Shown piece after piece: positions 10,601 to 20,152 of a stretch of DNA of 64,000 nt; within the stretch, counting starts at the first letter, position 1, and every line of letters begins with the position of its first letter. The notes under the pieces were generated by a model, which worked only from the letters and a program-made list of their open reading frames with translations, did no database searches and was not told the DNA's origin. Source of the DNA: Methylumidiphilus sp963753955 (GTDB lineage: Bacteria; Pseudomonadota; Gammaproteobacteria; Methylococcales; Methylococcaceae). The position numbers were made by a program, and so were the translations under genes. The stretch covers positions 1-64,000 of the forward strand of contig CAVWEM010000011.1 of the NCBI GenBank assembly GCA_963753955.1, given 5' to 3'.

Positions 10601-13552
10601 CTCGCCGTCCTTGGCCGTGGCGCGCAGCACCACGCTCCCGGAGACCCCGGGCTTGAGTTCGCAGGCGACGGTGCCTTCTTTGTCCGCGCTGTCCTCGCAG
10701 GATTTGTCTAGCTTCTGGTATTCGCTGTTGTCTTCGTAATCATAAAAGCCGCCGATCAGGCGTTTGCGGTAGGAATAGGTGGTTTTTTTGAACAGATCCA
10801 CCTTCACCTTCTGGCCCCTCACCGGTTGCCCCTTGGGATCCAATGCGACCACCTGAAAGCGAATTTGGTCTTGGCTTCCGGCCCAAGCCTTCCTGCTTGA
10901 TGCCCAAGACTACTTTGGCGGCAACAAGGGAATGCGGCGCGACACGGAAAGCAACTGGCCGTTGGCATCCTGGTATTCCAATTCGGCCAGCAATTCCTTG
11001 GAAGAATCCGCCTTGGGCAGATTGGGGATGTTCGCCCGTGCCGCCCCGGCTTTGTCCAGGGTCAGCGGCAACACTTGCGCCGGAGAGCTTTCCCCGCCTT
11101 CCTCTTCGCCTGCTTCCTGCCCGTTGTTTTCGACGATTCCTTCCTTCACATCGCGTCCGCCGAATTGATAATCCCGGTAATCGGGGAAATCCACCTCGCG
11201 GGAGCGCACTTGGCTGCGCAGTTTTACCGGCAGGCGGGACGCGCCGCCGCCTGAGAGATAATTCACGAAAAGATCGACGGTCGCCGACTGGGCATTCACC
11301 AGATAATCGGCGGCGGGTTGGATCGCGGCTTTCATGGTCGGAATGCGGAACTGCTCCACCTGGAAGGTCCCCGTTGCGGCGATCCATGCCTCGCCCTTGT
11401 GCAATGCCACCTGATAAGCACCCAGCTTGGCTTCCTTGGGGATGGCCCAACTCGCCTCGGCAATCCCCTGTCCGTCGAAACCGACCGGCAGGGTGTATTT
11501 CTCGCCGCTGCCCATATGTTGGATTTCCACCGTGTCCGGCACCTCCCCGGCATAGGCGGCAAAGCCCTCGCCGGTGCGGGTACGCAGGAAGAACTTCATG
11601 GAGGCGGTCTCACCGGCACGGAACAGGCTGCGGTCAAACACCGCATGGGCGAGCTTGGCATCTCCATCGGTAGCCATCTCCAGGTTGAAATTGAAAGGCT
11701 GTATGCCCTTGTTCCACCCGGAGACGGCAAAGCTCATATCCTCGCCCGTGCGGGCTGTGATAAACAATGGGTGCGTGGTCGATCCTTCGTAACAATCATC
11801 CTCGGCATTCGTCGCGGGCAAACTCCCGGCCCCGACAATCCGCGCCGTGCCGTCCGCCCCGGTGCGGCCATGCCAAAATTCCGATCCGGTGCAAAAATCG
11901 CTGATACGCAGCTCAGCGTCGGCTATCGGCTGCGCCTGATCCAGTGACGTGACCCAAACCAAGGAGGATTCCCGTCCCCACAAAAAATGCACGGATAGGT
12001 TGGTGACCAAGGCGGTCGTGGCGACATAGCGGGGCCGCTCCTCACCGAGCAAGGCCGCGCCCAGGCGTGGGCTGGCGAGTTCCACCACATAGAACCCCGG
12101 CATCTTCAGCGGGATGCCCACCACCTCGAACGCCTTCGCCCCATCTGGCTTGGGCAGGTCGAAGGCTTCCGCCTTCTCCCCCGGCCCAAACACCGACTCG
12201 GTGCCGGTGAGATTGCGGAAACGCTGCTCATCGTCTTCGTTTGCCTTGGGAATTTCCTCATAGCGGATCTGACCGGATTTGCCCACTTTGCGCAACCAAG
12301 CGGCGATGGCTGGACCATTCTGCTCCAGCCTTTGCAGCTTGCCGGGAATGGCTTCCTGCCCCGGTGTTGCCATCTTCCCCGCCACGGCAGGCTCCAGGTT
12401 GCGTAAAGTGACCGGCAACACGCCGCCCTCCTTGGCTTCGAGGATGCCGAACTCGCCATTGAATTTGGCCAGGGGCGGATAGTCGCCTGTTTCCACAGCC
12501 AAAGGGAATTGGCCGGCGTTTTCCAGCGGCCTGCCGGCATCGTCCTTAAGCCCCGGCGGCAGGACAATGTTAAACCGGGTGTTTTCGGGGAACGGGCCTT
12601 TGAACTTGAGTGCTGACACACTGGGCTGCTTCGCCGGGTCGATTGCCTCCGCCGGATAAGACTTGCCTTGGGCATCGAGCAATTGCACGGCCTTGGCCTG
12701 TTCCGCCAACACGGGCGCACTGAAATCCAGGCTCATCGCCAGGAACGGAATGCAATGGGATTTGGCGTTCACCTTCTCGCAGCCAAAACGGGCGGTGAAA
12801 GCAGGCCGAATTTTAAATTTGAACACCTGATCCTGCTGGCTAGCCACCCCTGCCGGGGAGGCGATGCCCGCCCCCCAGACCAGCCGCATATCAGCCTCGG
12901 GCGGGAAATTGCGGCGGCATTGCAGCACCAGCAGGCGATCTTCGGGCACCTCCTCGAAGAAATATTCATTCTGACGGCGCAACGGCCCCGCCAGCAGCTT
13001 GGCCCGCTCCTCGCCTTGCACCGGATTCACCGCGATGCGCTCGCCCAAGCCCTCCACCTCGCAATAGGCATGGGCGGCGGCGGATTCTGCCGTGGCCAAG
13101 GCATCCAGCTTGAGGATGAACAGCGGGTTTTCGTCCACCTCGCTGGAACCCTCGTCGGGCAGAGTGCCGATAACCGCAGGCCCGCCGGTGTCAAACCCGA
13201 ACCTGTCCTGTCCGGCCAAGGCCACCCCCGACAAAGCTTTCAGCCCCGGTTTCAGCGTGAACGCGCAACGCAGCCCGGCCGGCAAGTCGCGCTCGAAATC
13301 GAAGACCCAGTTGCGCCCATCCACCCATCGTCCCGAGCCTTTCATCGGACAATCGACGGCAAACGGGGCTTCCAGGCGCGGATCGCCGAAACGCGCCATG
13401 GCCTCCGAAAACCGGGCCGTCACTTGGCGGACGGCTTTCACCGTTCCCTGTGGCGAAAAAAACTCCACGCCGGGGCTTGCCATTTCGGCGGCGAAGACAT
13501 GGGGGCCAAGCAATAGGGGGAAAAAAACCAGGAGCAAGGCAATAGTGCGCAT
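7686..13552 (-). CDS. Bacterial alpha-2-macroglobulin (YfaS/MagD type), about twelve frame changes
   Basis: The first 880 residues are one clean frame: signal peptide (MRTIALLLVFFPLLLG), MG1-like domains and an MG2 segment FDRSLFRAGETASMKFFL. Beyond 10925 the protein continues only by switching frame repeatedly, near 10.92, 10.88, 10.14, 10.09, 9.61, 9.55, 9.40, 9.18, 8.86, 8.79, 8.54 and 8.36 kb, to the end PNTVWETR. The joined product would be about 1950 residues. The thioester motif is intact (YPYSCMEQR, near 9050), so it belongs to the thioester class that traps attacking proteases in the periplasm. The usual partner pbpC is absent. There is no lipobox, unlike E. coli YfhM. All lesions are indels, so either long-read error or gene death fits. 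Confidence 0.8.
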
Positions 13553-13566
13553 GGGCGTTCCTAGGG

Positions 13567-13896
13567 TTAAGCGCTCACAAGCCCCTGAGTGTAGTGGTAG
13601 GCGCTTCCGTCAACCCCATGCATGTCCAGAAATTTGAAGCCGAAATTGAAAATGCCATCGGCGTCGGTTTCCGTCCACGACACGGCCACCTCACCCTCCA
13701 AATTCAACTCCGGCAGGCGCACATAGACCCTATCGCTGGTTTGCAAAGACTTGGCTTCGGGGATGGCCTCGGAGCTATAAGCCTGAAAGCCATTCAAAGA
13801 AACATTCTTAGTGAAAAAGGCAAATTCCATATCCCCGCTGACCAAGGTGCCGCCCACCTTCAGGTTTTTGCGGTAAGTAGACCGGCTGTCGCTCAT
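13567..13896 (-). CDS. PilZ-domain protein
   Basis: The 109-residue product starts MSDSRSTYRKN and has the two c-di-GMP-binding motifs of PilZ domains: RSTYR (RxxxR) at residues 4-8 and NVSLNG (D/NxSxxG) at about 32-37. It consists of a single PilZ domain and is probably a cytoplasmic c-di-GMP receptor. The ATG at 13896 lies 9 bases after an AGAGG ribosome binding site; a second ATG at 13902 is too close to it. A long upstream open frame without homology was ignored. It is divergent from the atpD gene. Confidence 0.85.
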   Translation of the reverse strand: MSDSRSTYRKNLKVGGTLVSGDMEFAFFTKNVSLNGFQAYSSEAIPEAKSLQTSDRVYVRLPELNLEGEVAVSWTETDADGIFNFGFKFLDMHGVDGSAYHYTQGLVSA

Positions 13897-14089
13897 CTTC
13901 ATTGACCTCTTGATTGATGGGGCATGTTGGCAAAAAGAACCAACGCTTTCCCTTGAAAATCCCAGGTTAAAAGTCCGGCGAATTGTAGCCTGTCCGCCAC
14001 GCCACACAAAATAATTTGCCGGAGTTTTCCATCCGTTTGACCGCCACAGGGCTGCGCAGCCTAAAATAGCCAACAAGAGGTATCCCACC

Positions 14090-15478
14090 ATGCCAGTTTC
14101 CTTCAAAACCGCAAAAGAACCCATCGGGCTGATCGCCGAGGTCCACGGGCCGGTGGCCGTCATCCTGTGCCGACGTCTGCCACCCTTGCGCCAAGCCCTA
14201 TGCGCCCGACTCGACGGTGAGTTCTGGTTGTTCGAGGTGCATCAACACCTGGATCAGCAACATGTCCGGGCCATCACGCTGCACCGCACGGCGGGCTTGT
14301 GGCGGGGCATGCCGGTCTACGACTTGGGTGGCCCCTTGCAAGTGCCGGTCGCGCCCGATTGCCTGGGCCGCTTACTGAACATCTTCGGCAAACCCTTGGA
14401 CGGCAAGGGGCCGCTGGCCGCCACGGAGTTCCGCAATATCCACGGACATCCCGCCCCGCTGGATCAGGCGTTGGGCATCAGCGGCGTCCTGGAGACGGGC
14501 ATCAAGGTCATCGACCTGCTCTGCCCGTTCGTCAAAGGTGGCAAAACCGGCCTGTTCGGCGGCGCGGGCGTGGGCAAGACCGTGTTGGTGATGGAATTCA
14601 TGCATGCCATCGCCGCCATCCACCAAGGTGTCTCCGTGTTCGCCGGGGTCGGCGAACGCATCCGCGAGGCCCACGAGCTTTGGCACGAGATGGAAGACGC
14701 GGGCGTCATGCCGCAGACGGTGATGGTGTTCGGCCAGATGGACGAATCGCCGGGGGTGCGCTTCCGCATCGCCTTGTCCGCGCTGACTTACGCCGAATAC
14801 CTACGCGACAGCCTGCACAAGGAAGTGCTGTTCGTGGTGGACAATGTGTTCCGCTTCGTCCAGGCCGGCAGCGAGATTTCCAGCCTGCTCGGGCGGATGC
14901 CCGCCACGGTGGGCTACCAGCCTACCCTCAGCACCGAAGTGGCGGAATTGCAAGACCGCATCACTTCCACCCGCGCCGGCGCGGTCACATCGGTGCAGGC
15001 GGTCTATGTGCCGGCCGATGACATGACCGACCCGGCGGTCAGCGCCATCCTAAGCCACCTTGACACCACGGTGATCCTCTCCCGCACCCAAGCCGCCAAA
15101 GGCATCTACCCCGCCATCGACCCCTTGCGTTCGGGCAGCAAGCTGATGGATCGCCATTCCCTGGGCGAGCGCCATTACGCCATCGCCGAAGGTGTGCGCG
15201 AACACTTGGCCCGCTACCATGAACTGGAAGACATCATCACCATGCTCGGCATGGCGGAGTTGTCGGAGAAAGACCGCCTGATCGTCCAACGCGCCCGCAA
15301 ACTGCAAAAATACCTCACCCAGCCATTCTGGGTCACGGCGGCGCACACCGGCATCAAAGGGGTCTCCGTGCCTTTGGAGCAAACCCTGGACGATTGCGAA
15401 GCCTTCATCGCCGGGCGCTTCGACGATCTGGGCGAAGAGCAATGTTATATGCGTGGGGCAATGGGTGATGGCGCATAA
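14090..15478 (+). CDS. atpD: ATP synthase beta subunit of the alternate N-ATPase type
   Basis: The 462-residue product has an F1-beta fold: N-terminal barrel, Walker A GGAGVGKTVLVMEF (about residue 160), the GERIREAHELWHEM segment, DNVFRFVQAGSE and GYQPTLSTEVAELQDRITST. Its divergence from housekeeping beta subunits (DSPGVRFR, short C-terminus) and the following epsilon gene match the N-ATPase family, an extra Na+-pumping F-ATPase whose operon is atpDCQRBEFAG. Only atpD and atpC are present here; atpQ, atpR and the membrane and alpha-subunit genes are missing, so a functional enzyme cannot be made from this locus alone. Start MPVSFKTAKE. Confidence 0.85.
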   Translation: MPVSFKTAKEPIGLIAEVHGPVAVILCRRLPPLRQALCARLDGEFWLFEVHQHLDQQHVRAITLHRTAGLWRGMPVYDLGGPLQVPVAPDCLGRLLNIFGKPLDGKGPLAATEFRNIHGHPAPLDQALGISGVLETGIKVIDLLCPFVKGGKTGLFGGAGVGKTVLVMEFMHAIAAIHQGVSVFAGVGERIREAHELWHEMEDAGVMPQTVMVFGQMDESPGVRFRIALSALTYAEYLRDSLHKEVLFVVDNVFRFVQAGSEISSLLGRMPATVGYQPTLSTEVAELQDRITSTRAGAVTSVQAVYVPADDMTDPAVSAILSHLDTTVILSRTQAAKGIYPAIDPLRSGSKLMDRHSLGERHYAIAEGVREHLARYHELEDIITMLGMAELSEKDRLIVQRARKLQKYLTQPFWVTAAHTGIKGVSVPLEQTLDDCEAFIAGRFDDLGEEQCYMRGAMGDGA

Positions 15479-15491
15479 CCCGCCCTTTAGC

Positions 15492-15550
15492 CTCTTTCTC
15501 CCTTTGGGGAGAGCGCAGCGAGGGGGGCGTAGCCGGCCGGGGGTGAGGGC
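15492..15550. repeat. Dispersed GC-rich palindromic repeat, copy 2
   Basis: This is nearly the same as 143-200: TCTCCCTTTGGGGAGAG hairpin, then GCGCAGCGAGGGGGGCGTAGCCGG-like sequence. It separates atpD from atpC, which in intact N-ATPase operons are usually adjacent, so it may have inserted between them. Confidence 0.7.
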
Positions 15551-15578
15551 TTCTTTAAATCCCTGAGGATAAGCCAGT

Positions 15579-15971
15579 TTGAACAGCTTTACATTGATAC
15601 TGCGCGACGCCGCTTCCACGAAACACATCGAAGAAGTGGTTTCTTTCGTCGGCGAAGATGCCTCCGGCAGCTTCGGCATCCTGGCCGGCCATGCCCACTT
15701 CATGACCTGCCTAGGCCTAGGCCTAGCCCGTTTCCGTTCTCGTGACGAGGATTGGCAGTATCTGGCCCTACCCGGCGGAGTGCTGGTTTTCCAGGACAAT
15801 ATCCTCAGTGTATGCGCACGGCGTTATTTCCTCGACGCGGATTATGGCCGCATCACCGATGCTTTGACCCGGCAATTGCTGGCCGAAGAGGAATCTTTGC
15901 GGGAAGTTAAAAAGAGCTTGGCGCAGTTGGAACAGGAAGTTTTGAAGCGGCTGTGGAAGCTGGACAGATAA
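15579..15971 (+). CDS. atpC: ATP synthase epsilon subunit of the N-ATPase type
   Basis: The 130-residue product shows the epsilon N-terminal beta-sandwich (ILRDAASTKHIEEV, GSFGILAGHAHFMTCL, LALPGGVLVFQDN) and a C-terminal helical hairpin. It begins with TTG at 15579, about 12 bases after a GAGG. It follows atpD with a repeat in between. Downstream there is no atpQ/R; a repeat and a truncated hslO follow instead, so the operon has been cut here. Confidence 0.8.
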   Translation: MNSFTLILRDAASTKHIEEVVSFVGEDASGSFGILAGHAHFMTCLGLGLARFRSRDEDWQYLALPGGVLVFQDNILSVCARRYFLDADYGRITDALTRQLLAEEESLREVKKSLAQLEQEVLKRLWKLDR

Positions 15972-16022
15972 GCAGCTTTCCCAGGTGTCCAGCGGTTTCC
16001 CGGCTAAAAGTCCTTTGGCCTC

Positions 16023-16120
16023 GTTCCCACGCTCCAGCGTGGGAATGCAGATGGCGGCGCTCCTGCGCCGCATGTCCGCGAGAGCGGACAAGACGGGTTC
16101 CCACGCTGGAGCGTGGGAAC
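16023..16120. repeat. Paired palindromic REP-like repeat
   Basis: Two near-perfect palindromes of the form GTTCCCACGCTSSAGCGTGGGAA lie at 16023-16045 and 16097-16120, separated by a smaller hairpin (GCGGCGCTCCTGCGCCGC). The whole unit can fold into one large stem. Its right edge abuts the surviving coding part of hslO, so its arrival probably went with loss of the hslO 5' end. Confidence 0.8.
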
Positions 16121-16122
16121 AA

Positions 16123-16825
16123 GGGTAAATTCGAGGGTGCGCTGATCCTCCAGATCCAAAGCCAAGGCCCGCTGCACACCCTGGTCGTCCAAGCCACGCA
16201 TCGGCGCACCCTGCGCGGACTCGCCCGCTGGCGGCAAGACCCACCGGCCATAGGTTCCAACCTGGCCCAAATCTATGGCGCGGGGCAACTGGTGTTGACC
16301 TTGCAAAACGAAGGCACGGAACCCTATCAAGGGATCGTCGGCTTGGAAGGCGCGAATCTGGCCGAAGCCATCCAAACCTATTTCACCCGCTCCGAACAAC
16401 TGCCCACCCGCCTCTGGCTGGCCGCTGATGGCGAACGCGCCGCAGGCCTGTTCCTCCAGGAACTGCCCGTAGGGACGGGCGGTAAAGAAGACTGGGAGCG
16501 TGTGTCGCTGTTGGCCGCGACGGTGACGGAAAGGGAGTTGCTGCATCTGCCCGGAGAGGAGTTGCTCTACCGGCTGTTCAACGAAGAACAGGTGCTGCTG
16601 TTTGAACCGGAACCGGTTTCCTTCCGCTGCACCTGTTCCCGCGAACGCATCAAAGATGTGTTGCGCAACTTGGGGCGGGAGGAATTGGACGCGAGCCCGT
16701 GGGAGGATGATGCGGTGGAAGTAGGCTGCGAATTCTGCAACCGCCGTTATCGCTTCGACGCGGTGGACGTGCAGAGCTTGTTCAGCCCCGCTGTTCCTTT
16801 CCCTATCCCGCGTGGCAAGCATTGA
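16123..16825 (+). pseudogene. hslO: Hsp33 redox chaperone, 5'-truncated
   Basis: Hsp33 is a cytoplasmic holdase switched on by oxidation of a zinc site. Homology begins abruptly at KFEGALILQIQ just after the palindromic repeat and runs to the end, including the C-terminal zinc cysteines CTC and CEFC (about 16629-16740). Roughly the first 60-70 residues, with the start codon, are missing. The frame stays open upstream through the repeat to 15953, so a chimeric product is conceivable but would lack a correct N-terminal substrate-binding domain. Confidence 0.8.
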
Positions 16826-16912
16826 TGCTATCTGAAATCACAAAGCATCCGCATCCAATTACGATGCCGGACGGGATATATTATCCCTTTCGTCAAAAAG
16901 ATAACTCGGAAT

Positions 16913-18018
16913 GGGGCGGATTCAACTGGCAAGTGCAACACGGACAGTTCGGTTAGGGGGGTCAATTGCGGTATGCTTTGGCTCTGTTTAACCGCCAAGT
17001 TGAAGAGAGTCGAAATGGCATACGCGCAATTGACCTTGGAAGAACGATACCAGATTTCCGCGCTGAAGAAAGCGGGGCATAGCCAAACGCGGATTGCCGA
17101 GGAAATGGGATGCCACAAATCCACGGTGGGCCGGGAGTTGCGGCGCAACGCGGGGGCGCGGGGCGGCTATTTCCCGAAGCAGGCCCAGCAGAAGGCGGAG
17201 GCCCGCCAGGCGGCCAAGCCCCGGCGCGTGAAGTTCTGGGGGGAGTACTGGGACGAGATCGACGGGCTGGTCCGGCAGGACTTCAGCCCGGAGCAGATCG
17301 CCGGGGTGCTGCGGGCGCATGGCGCGCCCGTGACCATCAGCCACGAGTGGATCTACCGGCACATCGAGCGCGACCGCCAGGCGGGCGGCGACCTGCACCG
17401 GCACCTGCGCTGCTGGAGGCCGCGCCGGCGGCGGCACGGCCAAGGCAGCCAGCGGGGCGGGATCAAGGGCCGCGTGCCGATCGGCGAGCGGCCCGCCGTG
17501 GTGGGGGAGAAGTCCCGCGTGGGCGACTGGGAGCTGGACACCGTGGTCGGCAAGGGCCACCAGAGCGCCCTGGTGACGGCGGTCGAGCGCAAGTCGCTGT
17601 ACACGCTGATTGCCAGGGTGGAGGACAAGACGGCGGAGACGGTGGGCGACGCCCTGGTCGCGTCGCTGCTGCCGCACGCCAAGAAGGTCTTCACCCTGAC
17701 CTCCGACAACGGCACCGAGTTCGCCGGGCACGCCAAGGTGGCGGCGGCGCTCGGGGCGGGCTTCTACTTCGCCGAGCCGTATTCCTCCTGGCAGCGCGGC
17801 GCGAACGAGAACACCAATGGGCTGATACGGCAGTATTTCCCGAAGAAGACCGACTTCCGCGAAATCACCGACGCGGAGGTGGAGCGGGCGGCGTACCGCC
17901 TCAACCAGAGGCCCAGGAAGACCCTCGGCTTCAAAACGCCACACCAGGTCTTCTTTGAGGAAAAAACCAAGGAATCAACAGGTTAAGTATTGTTGCACTT
18001 GAGAGTTGAATCCGTCCC
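16913..18018 (+). mobile_element. IS30-family insertion sequence
   Basis: Imperfect terminal inverted repeats bound the element: left GGGGCGGATTCAACTGGCAA from 16913 and right (reverse complement) GGGACGGATTCAACTCTCAA ending at 18018. The repeat match extends to AGTGCAACA on both sides. The size, about 1.1 kb with one transposase, is normal. A short target duplication could not be read with confidence. Its right end lies inside the C-terminus of a vapC-like toxin gene. Confidence 0.85.
17015..17986 (+). CDS. IS30-family transposase
   Basis: The 323-residue product begins MAYAQLTLEERYQISALKK, a helix-turn-helix that binds the IS ends, and has the DDE catalytic residues in GDWELDTVVGK, TLTSDNGTEF and GANENTNGLIRQYFPK, all typical of IS30. 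It is intact and GC-rich. The ATG at 17015 is preferred over an upstream GTG/ATG because the family starts here. Confidence 0.95.
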   Translation: MAYAQLTLEERYQISALKKAGHSQTRIAEEMGCHKSTVGRELRRNAGARGGYFPKQAQQKAEARQAAKPRRVKFWGEYWDEIDGLVRQDFSPEQIAGVLRAHGAPVTISHEWIYRHIERDRQAGGDLHRHLRCWRPRRRRHGQGSQRGGIKGRVPIGERPAVVGEKSRVGDWELDTVVGKGHQSALVTAVERKSLYTLIARVEDKTAETVGDALVASLLPHAKKVFTLTSDNGTEFAGHAKVAAALGAGFYFAEPYSSWQRGANENTNGLIRQYFPKKTDFREITDAEVERAAYRLNQRPRKTLGFKTPHQVFFEEKTKESTG

Positions 18019-18398
18019 TTGTCATAATACCGCCGGTCGGCGGTGACGTAAACAGCCTCGGGCGTATGCAAAGCTGTGGCGTGGAAGAGCGTATCGAATA
18101 GGTGATGGTTCAGGCAGATGGAAAGCTCGGTGGCGGTGGCGTAAATTTCCGAATTTTCCTCCCTGCGCATGTCGGTATTGAGCAAGTCGCAAAGGATGTT
18201 TTGCGCTTCATCGGGGCAAATCCTCGCAATGACGCCCATCACTTCGGCCACGAAATGGGGCGGCTGATGAAGGCAGATTTCACCGGCTTCCACTTTTAAC
18301 AACAGCGCCAGCGCCTGGGACACGCCGGCTTCTTCGGGTTGCTGCGGAATCAGCCATTTGATCGCCACACTTGCATCGACAACCAGCCGTTTCACCAT
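17931..18398 (-). pseudogene. vapC: PIN-domain toxin (VapC-like), C-terminus replaced by IS30 sequence
   Basis: PIN toxins are Mg-dependent RNases. Conserved acidic residues are visible in VVDASVAIKW (near residue 8), HFVAEVMGV, LFDTLFHATAL and VTADRRYYDKG. The genuine sequence ends at about DKG near 18020; the following 25 residues are translated from the IS30 right end. The lost tail is normally 10-20 residues forming the last strand and helix, so activity is doubtful. The gene overlaps the upstream antitoxin by 7 bases. Confidence 0.8.
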
Positions 18399-18628
18399 TC
18401 CCGCAACTCGTCGCGGGCCGCCCGCACTTCCTCGGCAGTGACGGGTTTAATCCGGATTCGCCGTTCCAAAATACGGGCAATGGCTTCGTGGCTGCGCTGT
18501 TGGCGTTGCGCCCGCTCCACCGCCTCGCGCATGAGGTCGGCGACGATGGCGCTTTTGTTCTGATCCTTGAAGGTTTCGTTGAAGGCCTCCTTCACCTCGT
18601 CGGGAACGCTGAAATTGACGGTGGCCAT
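18392..18628 (-). CDS. VapB/RHH-like antitoxin
   Basis: The 78-residue protein starts MATVNFSVPDEVKEAFNETF, the ribbon-helix-helix pattern used for operator binding, followed by an Arg-rich helical tail that would wrap the PIN toxin. It is intact and lies directly upstream of, and overlapping, the PIN toxin gene, the standard order for autoregulated type II toxin-antitoxin pairs. Since the toxin lost its end to IS30, selection on this gene may have relaxed. Confidence 0.8.
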   Translation of the reverse strand: MATVNFSVPDEVKEAFNETFKDQNKSAIVADLMREAVERAQRQQRSHEAIARILERRIRIKPVTAEEVRAARDELREW

Positions 18629-18741
18629 GGCTTGTTTCCGTTGTTAAAGTTTTCAACAATCAGCATACACTCCCTGTTGCCGGGGGGCAATGTCTTTTGG
18701 CTGGCCTGCCGGAACAAGCCTTGCACTCCATCTCGTTCACA

Positions 18742-20152
18742 TATATGGACTCCTCCGTTTTGCAAGTCTTTTTTCGGTGGTGGTTTCGGCCAAGAAGCAG
18801 TTGCACCCATATATCCGGCCTGTACGGGCGGGAAGCCCTGGCCCTGATGGAAATCCGCGTGTCTTCATCACCTCAATCAAGCTCGCGGCCTCGGGGGCCA
18901 TTGGGAACGCCGGATTTGCGAAGACACTGGTTTGACCGTTCTGCCATCACTCTCGAAAAGACCGCGCAACCGCGGGGCGGGGTACCTCTTGGGACTCGTC
19001 TAAAAATTCAATTCGGTGCCGTTGGCATCGCAGGCTCAGGCGGCGGGCCGGTAGTCTTCTTCCCGCGTGGGCAGGGCCCAGGCGATGCGGGCGTTCTTGT
19101 TGGCGACCGCGACCGCCGCGACGTTCGGGTTGCGCCGCCGCACCAGGTCGTTGATCCAGCGGCTGCGGGCGTCGTCCTTGTGCGCGGCGGCCCGCACCGC
19201 GCTGCGCCCGCCGTGGATCAGCAGCGCCCGCAACTGGGCCTGCCCGCGCTTGCTGATGCCAAGCAGGCGCGGCTTGCCGCCGCTGCTGTCCTGGCGCGGC
19301 ACCAGCCCCAGCCAGGCGGCGAGCTGGCGGGCGTCCCCGAACATGCGCCCGTCGCCGACGGCGGCGACCAGGGCGGTGGCGATCAGCGGGCCGATGCCGG
19401 CGACCTGCGCCAGCCGCCGGCAGGGGGCGCTGGTCTTGGCGGCGAGGCCGGCCTTGCGGTCGCAGCCACCGACCTGGCCGTCGAGGCGGACGATCTCCTC
19501 GTGGAGTTCGCGGAACAGCGCCCGCGCGTCGGCGGACAGGCCGTTGCCCGCGTCGTCGAGGATCTCCGGCAGGCGCTGGCGGGCCTGGGCGATGCCCTTG
19601 CCGATGACGACGCCGTACTCGCCGAGCAGTCCGCGCGCTTGGTTGACCTTGGCGGTGCGGTCGGCGACGTAGCGTTCGCGCACCCGGTGCAGGGCCTGGA
19701 GGTCTTGCTGCTCGGGGGTCTTGACCGCCACGAAGCGCATGCTGGGCCGTCCGGCCGCCTCGCAGATGGCCTCGGCGTCGTTGGCGTCGTTCTTGTTGCC
19801 CTTGACGTAGGGCTTGACGAACTGGGGGGCGATCAGCTTGGGCGTGTGGCCGAGCTTCTCCAGCTCCCGCGCCCAATAATGGGCCCCGCCGCAGGCCTCC
19901 ATGCCGACCAGACACGGCGGCAGGTTGGCGAAGAACGGCAGGACTTGCTGGCGCTTGAGCATCTTGCCCAGGGTTTTCTTGCCCTGCCCGTCCACGCCGT
20001 GGACTTGGAAAACATTCTTTGCGAGGTCAAGGCCGATGGTTGTAGTCTTCATGCTGGATTCCTCTTCTTCCCGTTTCAGGTGGATTGGGTTTGACTCCCC
20101 CACTTTGGCACATCGCGATGCCGCTAGGGAGGGGGAGGAGTCCATACCATTA
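18742..20152 (-). mobile_element. IS110-family (IS1111 group) element outside the integron
   Basis: Subterminal inverted repeats TGGACTCCTCCG (18746-18757) and GGGAGGAGTCCA (20133-20144) enclose one DEDD transposase gene with a 280-base non-coding region at its 3' end. The same 12-base repeats bound the two elements inside the integron, but this copy is diverged and its flanks show no attC. Exact tips are uncertain because IS1111-group elements carry a few bases beyond the repeats. Confidence 0.8.
19036..20052 (-). CDS. IS110-family transposase (DEDD)
   Basis: The 338-residue product starts MKTTTIGLDLAKNVFQVHG. The RuvC-like DEDD acidic residues are D9, E52, D89 and D92 (GLDLAK, GMEACGGAHYW, GNKNDANDAEA). 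A C-terminal transposase_20 helix-hairpin region (VAGIGPLIATALVAAVG) and the conserved Ser region follow. It is intact. Protein similarity to the two integron-resident transposases is clear but well below their similarity to each other. Confidence 0.95.
   Translation of the reverse strand: MKTTTIGLDLAKNVFQVHGVDGQGKKTLGKMLKRQQVLPFFANLPPCLVGMEACGGAHYWARELEKLGHTPKLIAPQFVKPYVKGNKNDANDAEAICEAAGRPSMRFVAVKTPEQQDLQALHRVRERYVADRTAKVNQARGLLGEYGVVIGKGIAQARQRLPEILDDAGNGLSADARALFRELHEEIVRLDGQVGGCDRKAGLAAKTSAPCRRLAQVAGIGPLIATALVAAVGDGRMFGDARQLAAWLGLVPRQDSSGGKPRLLGISKRGQAQLRALLIHGGRSAVRAAAHKDDARSRWINDLVRRRNPNVAAVAVANKNARIAWALPTREEDYRPAA

Noticed and set aside
18697..20094. 465-codon plus-strand open frame
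   Set aside because: It is antisense to the IS110 transposase and Ala/Gly/Arg-rich, a shadow of GC-rich coding DNA.
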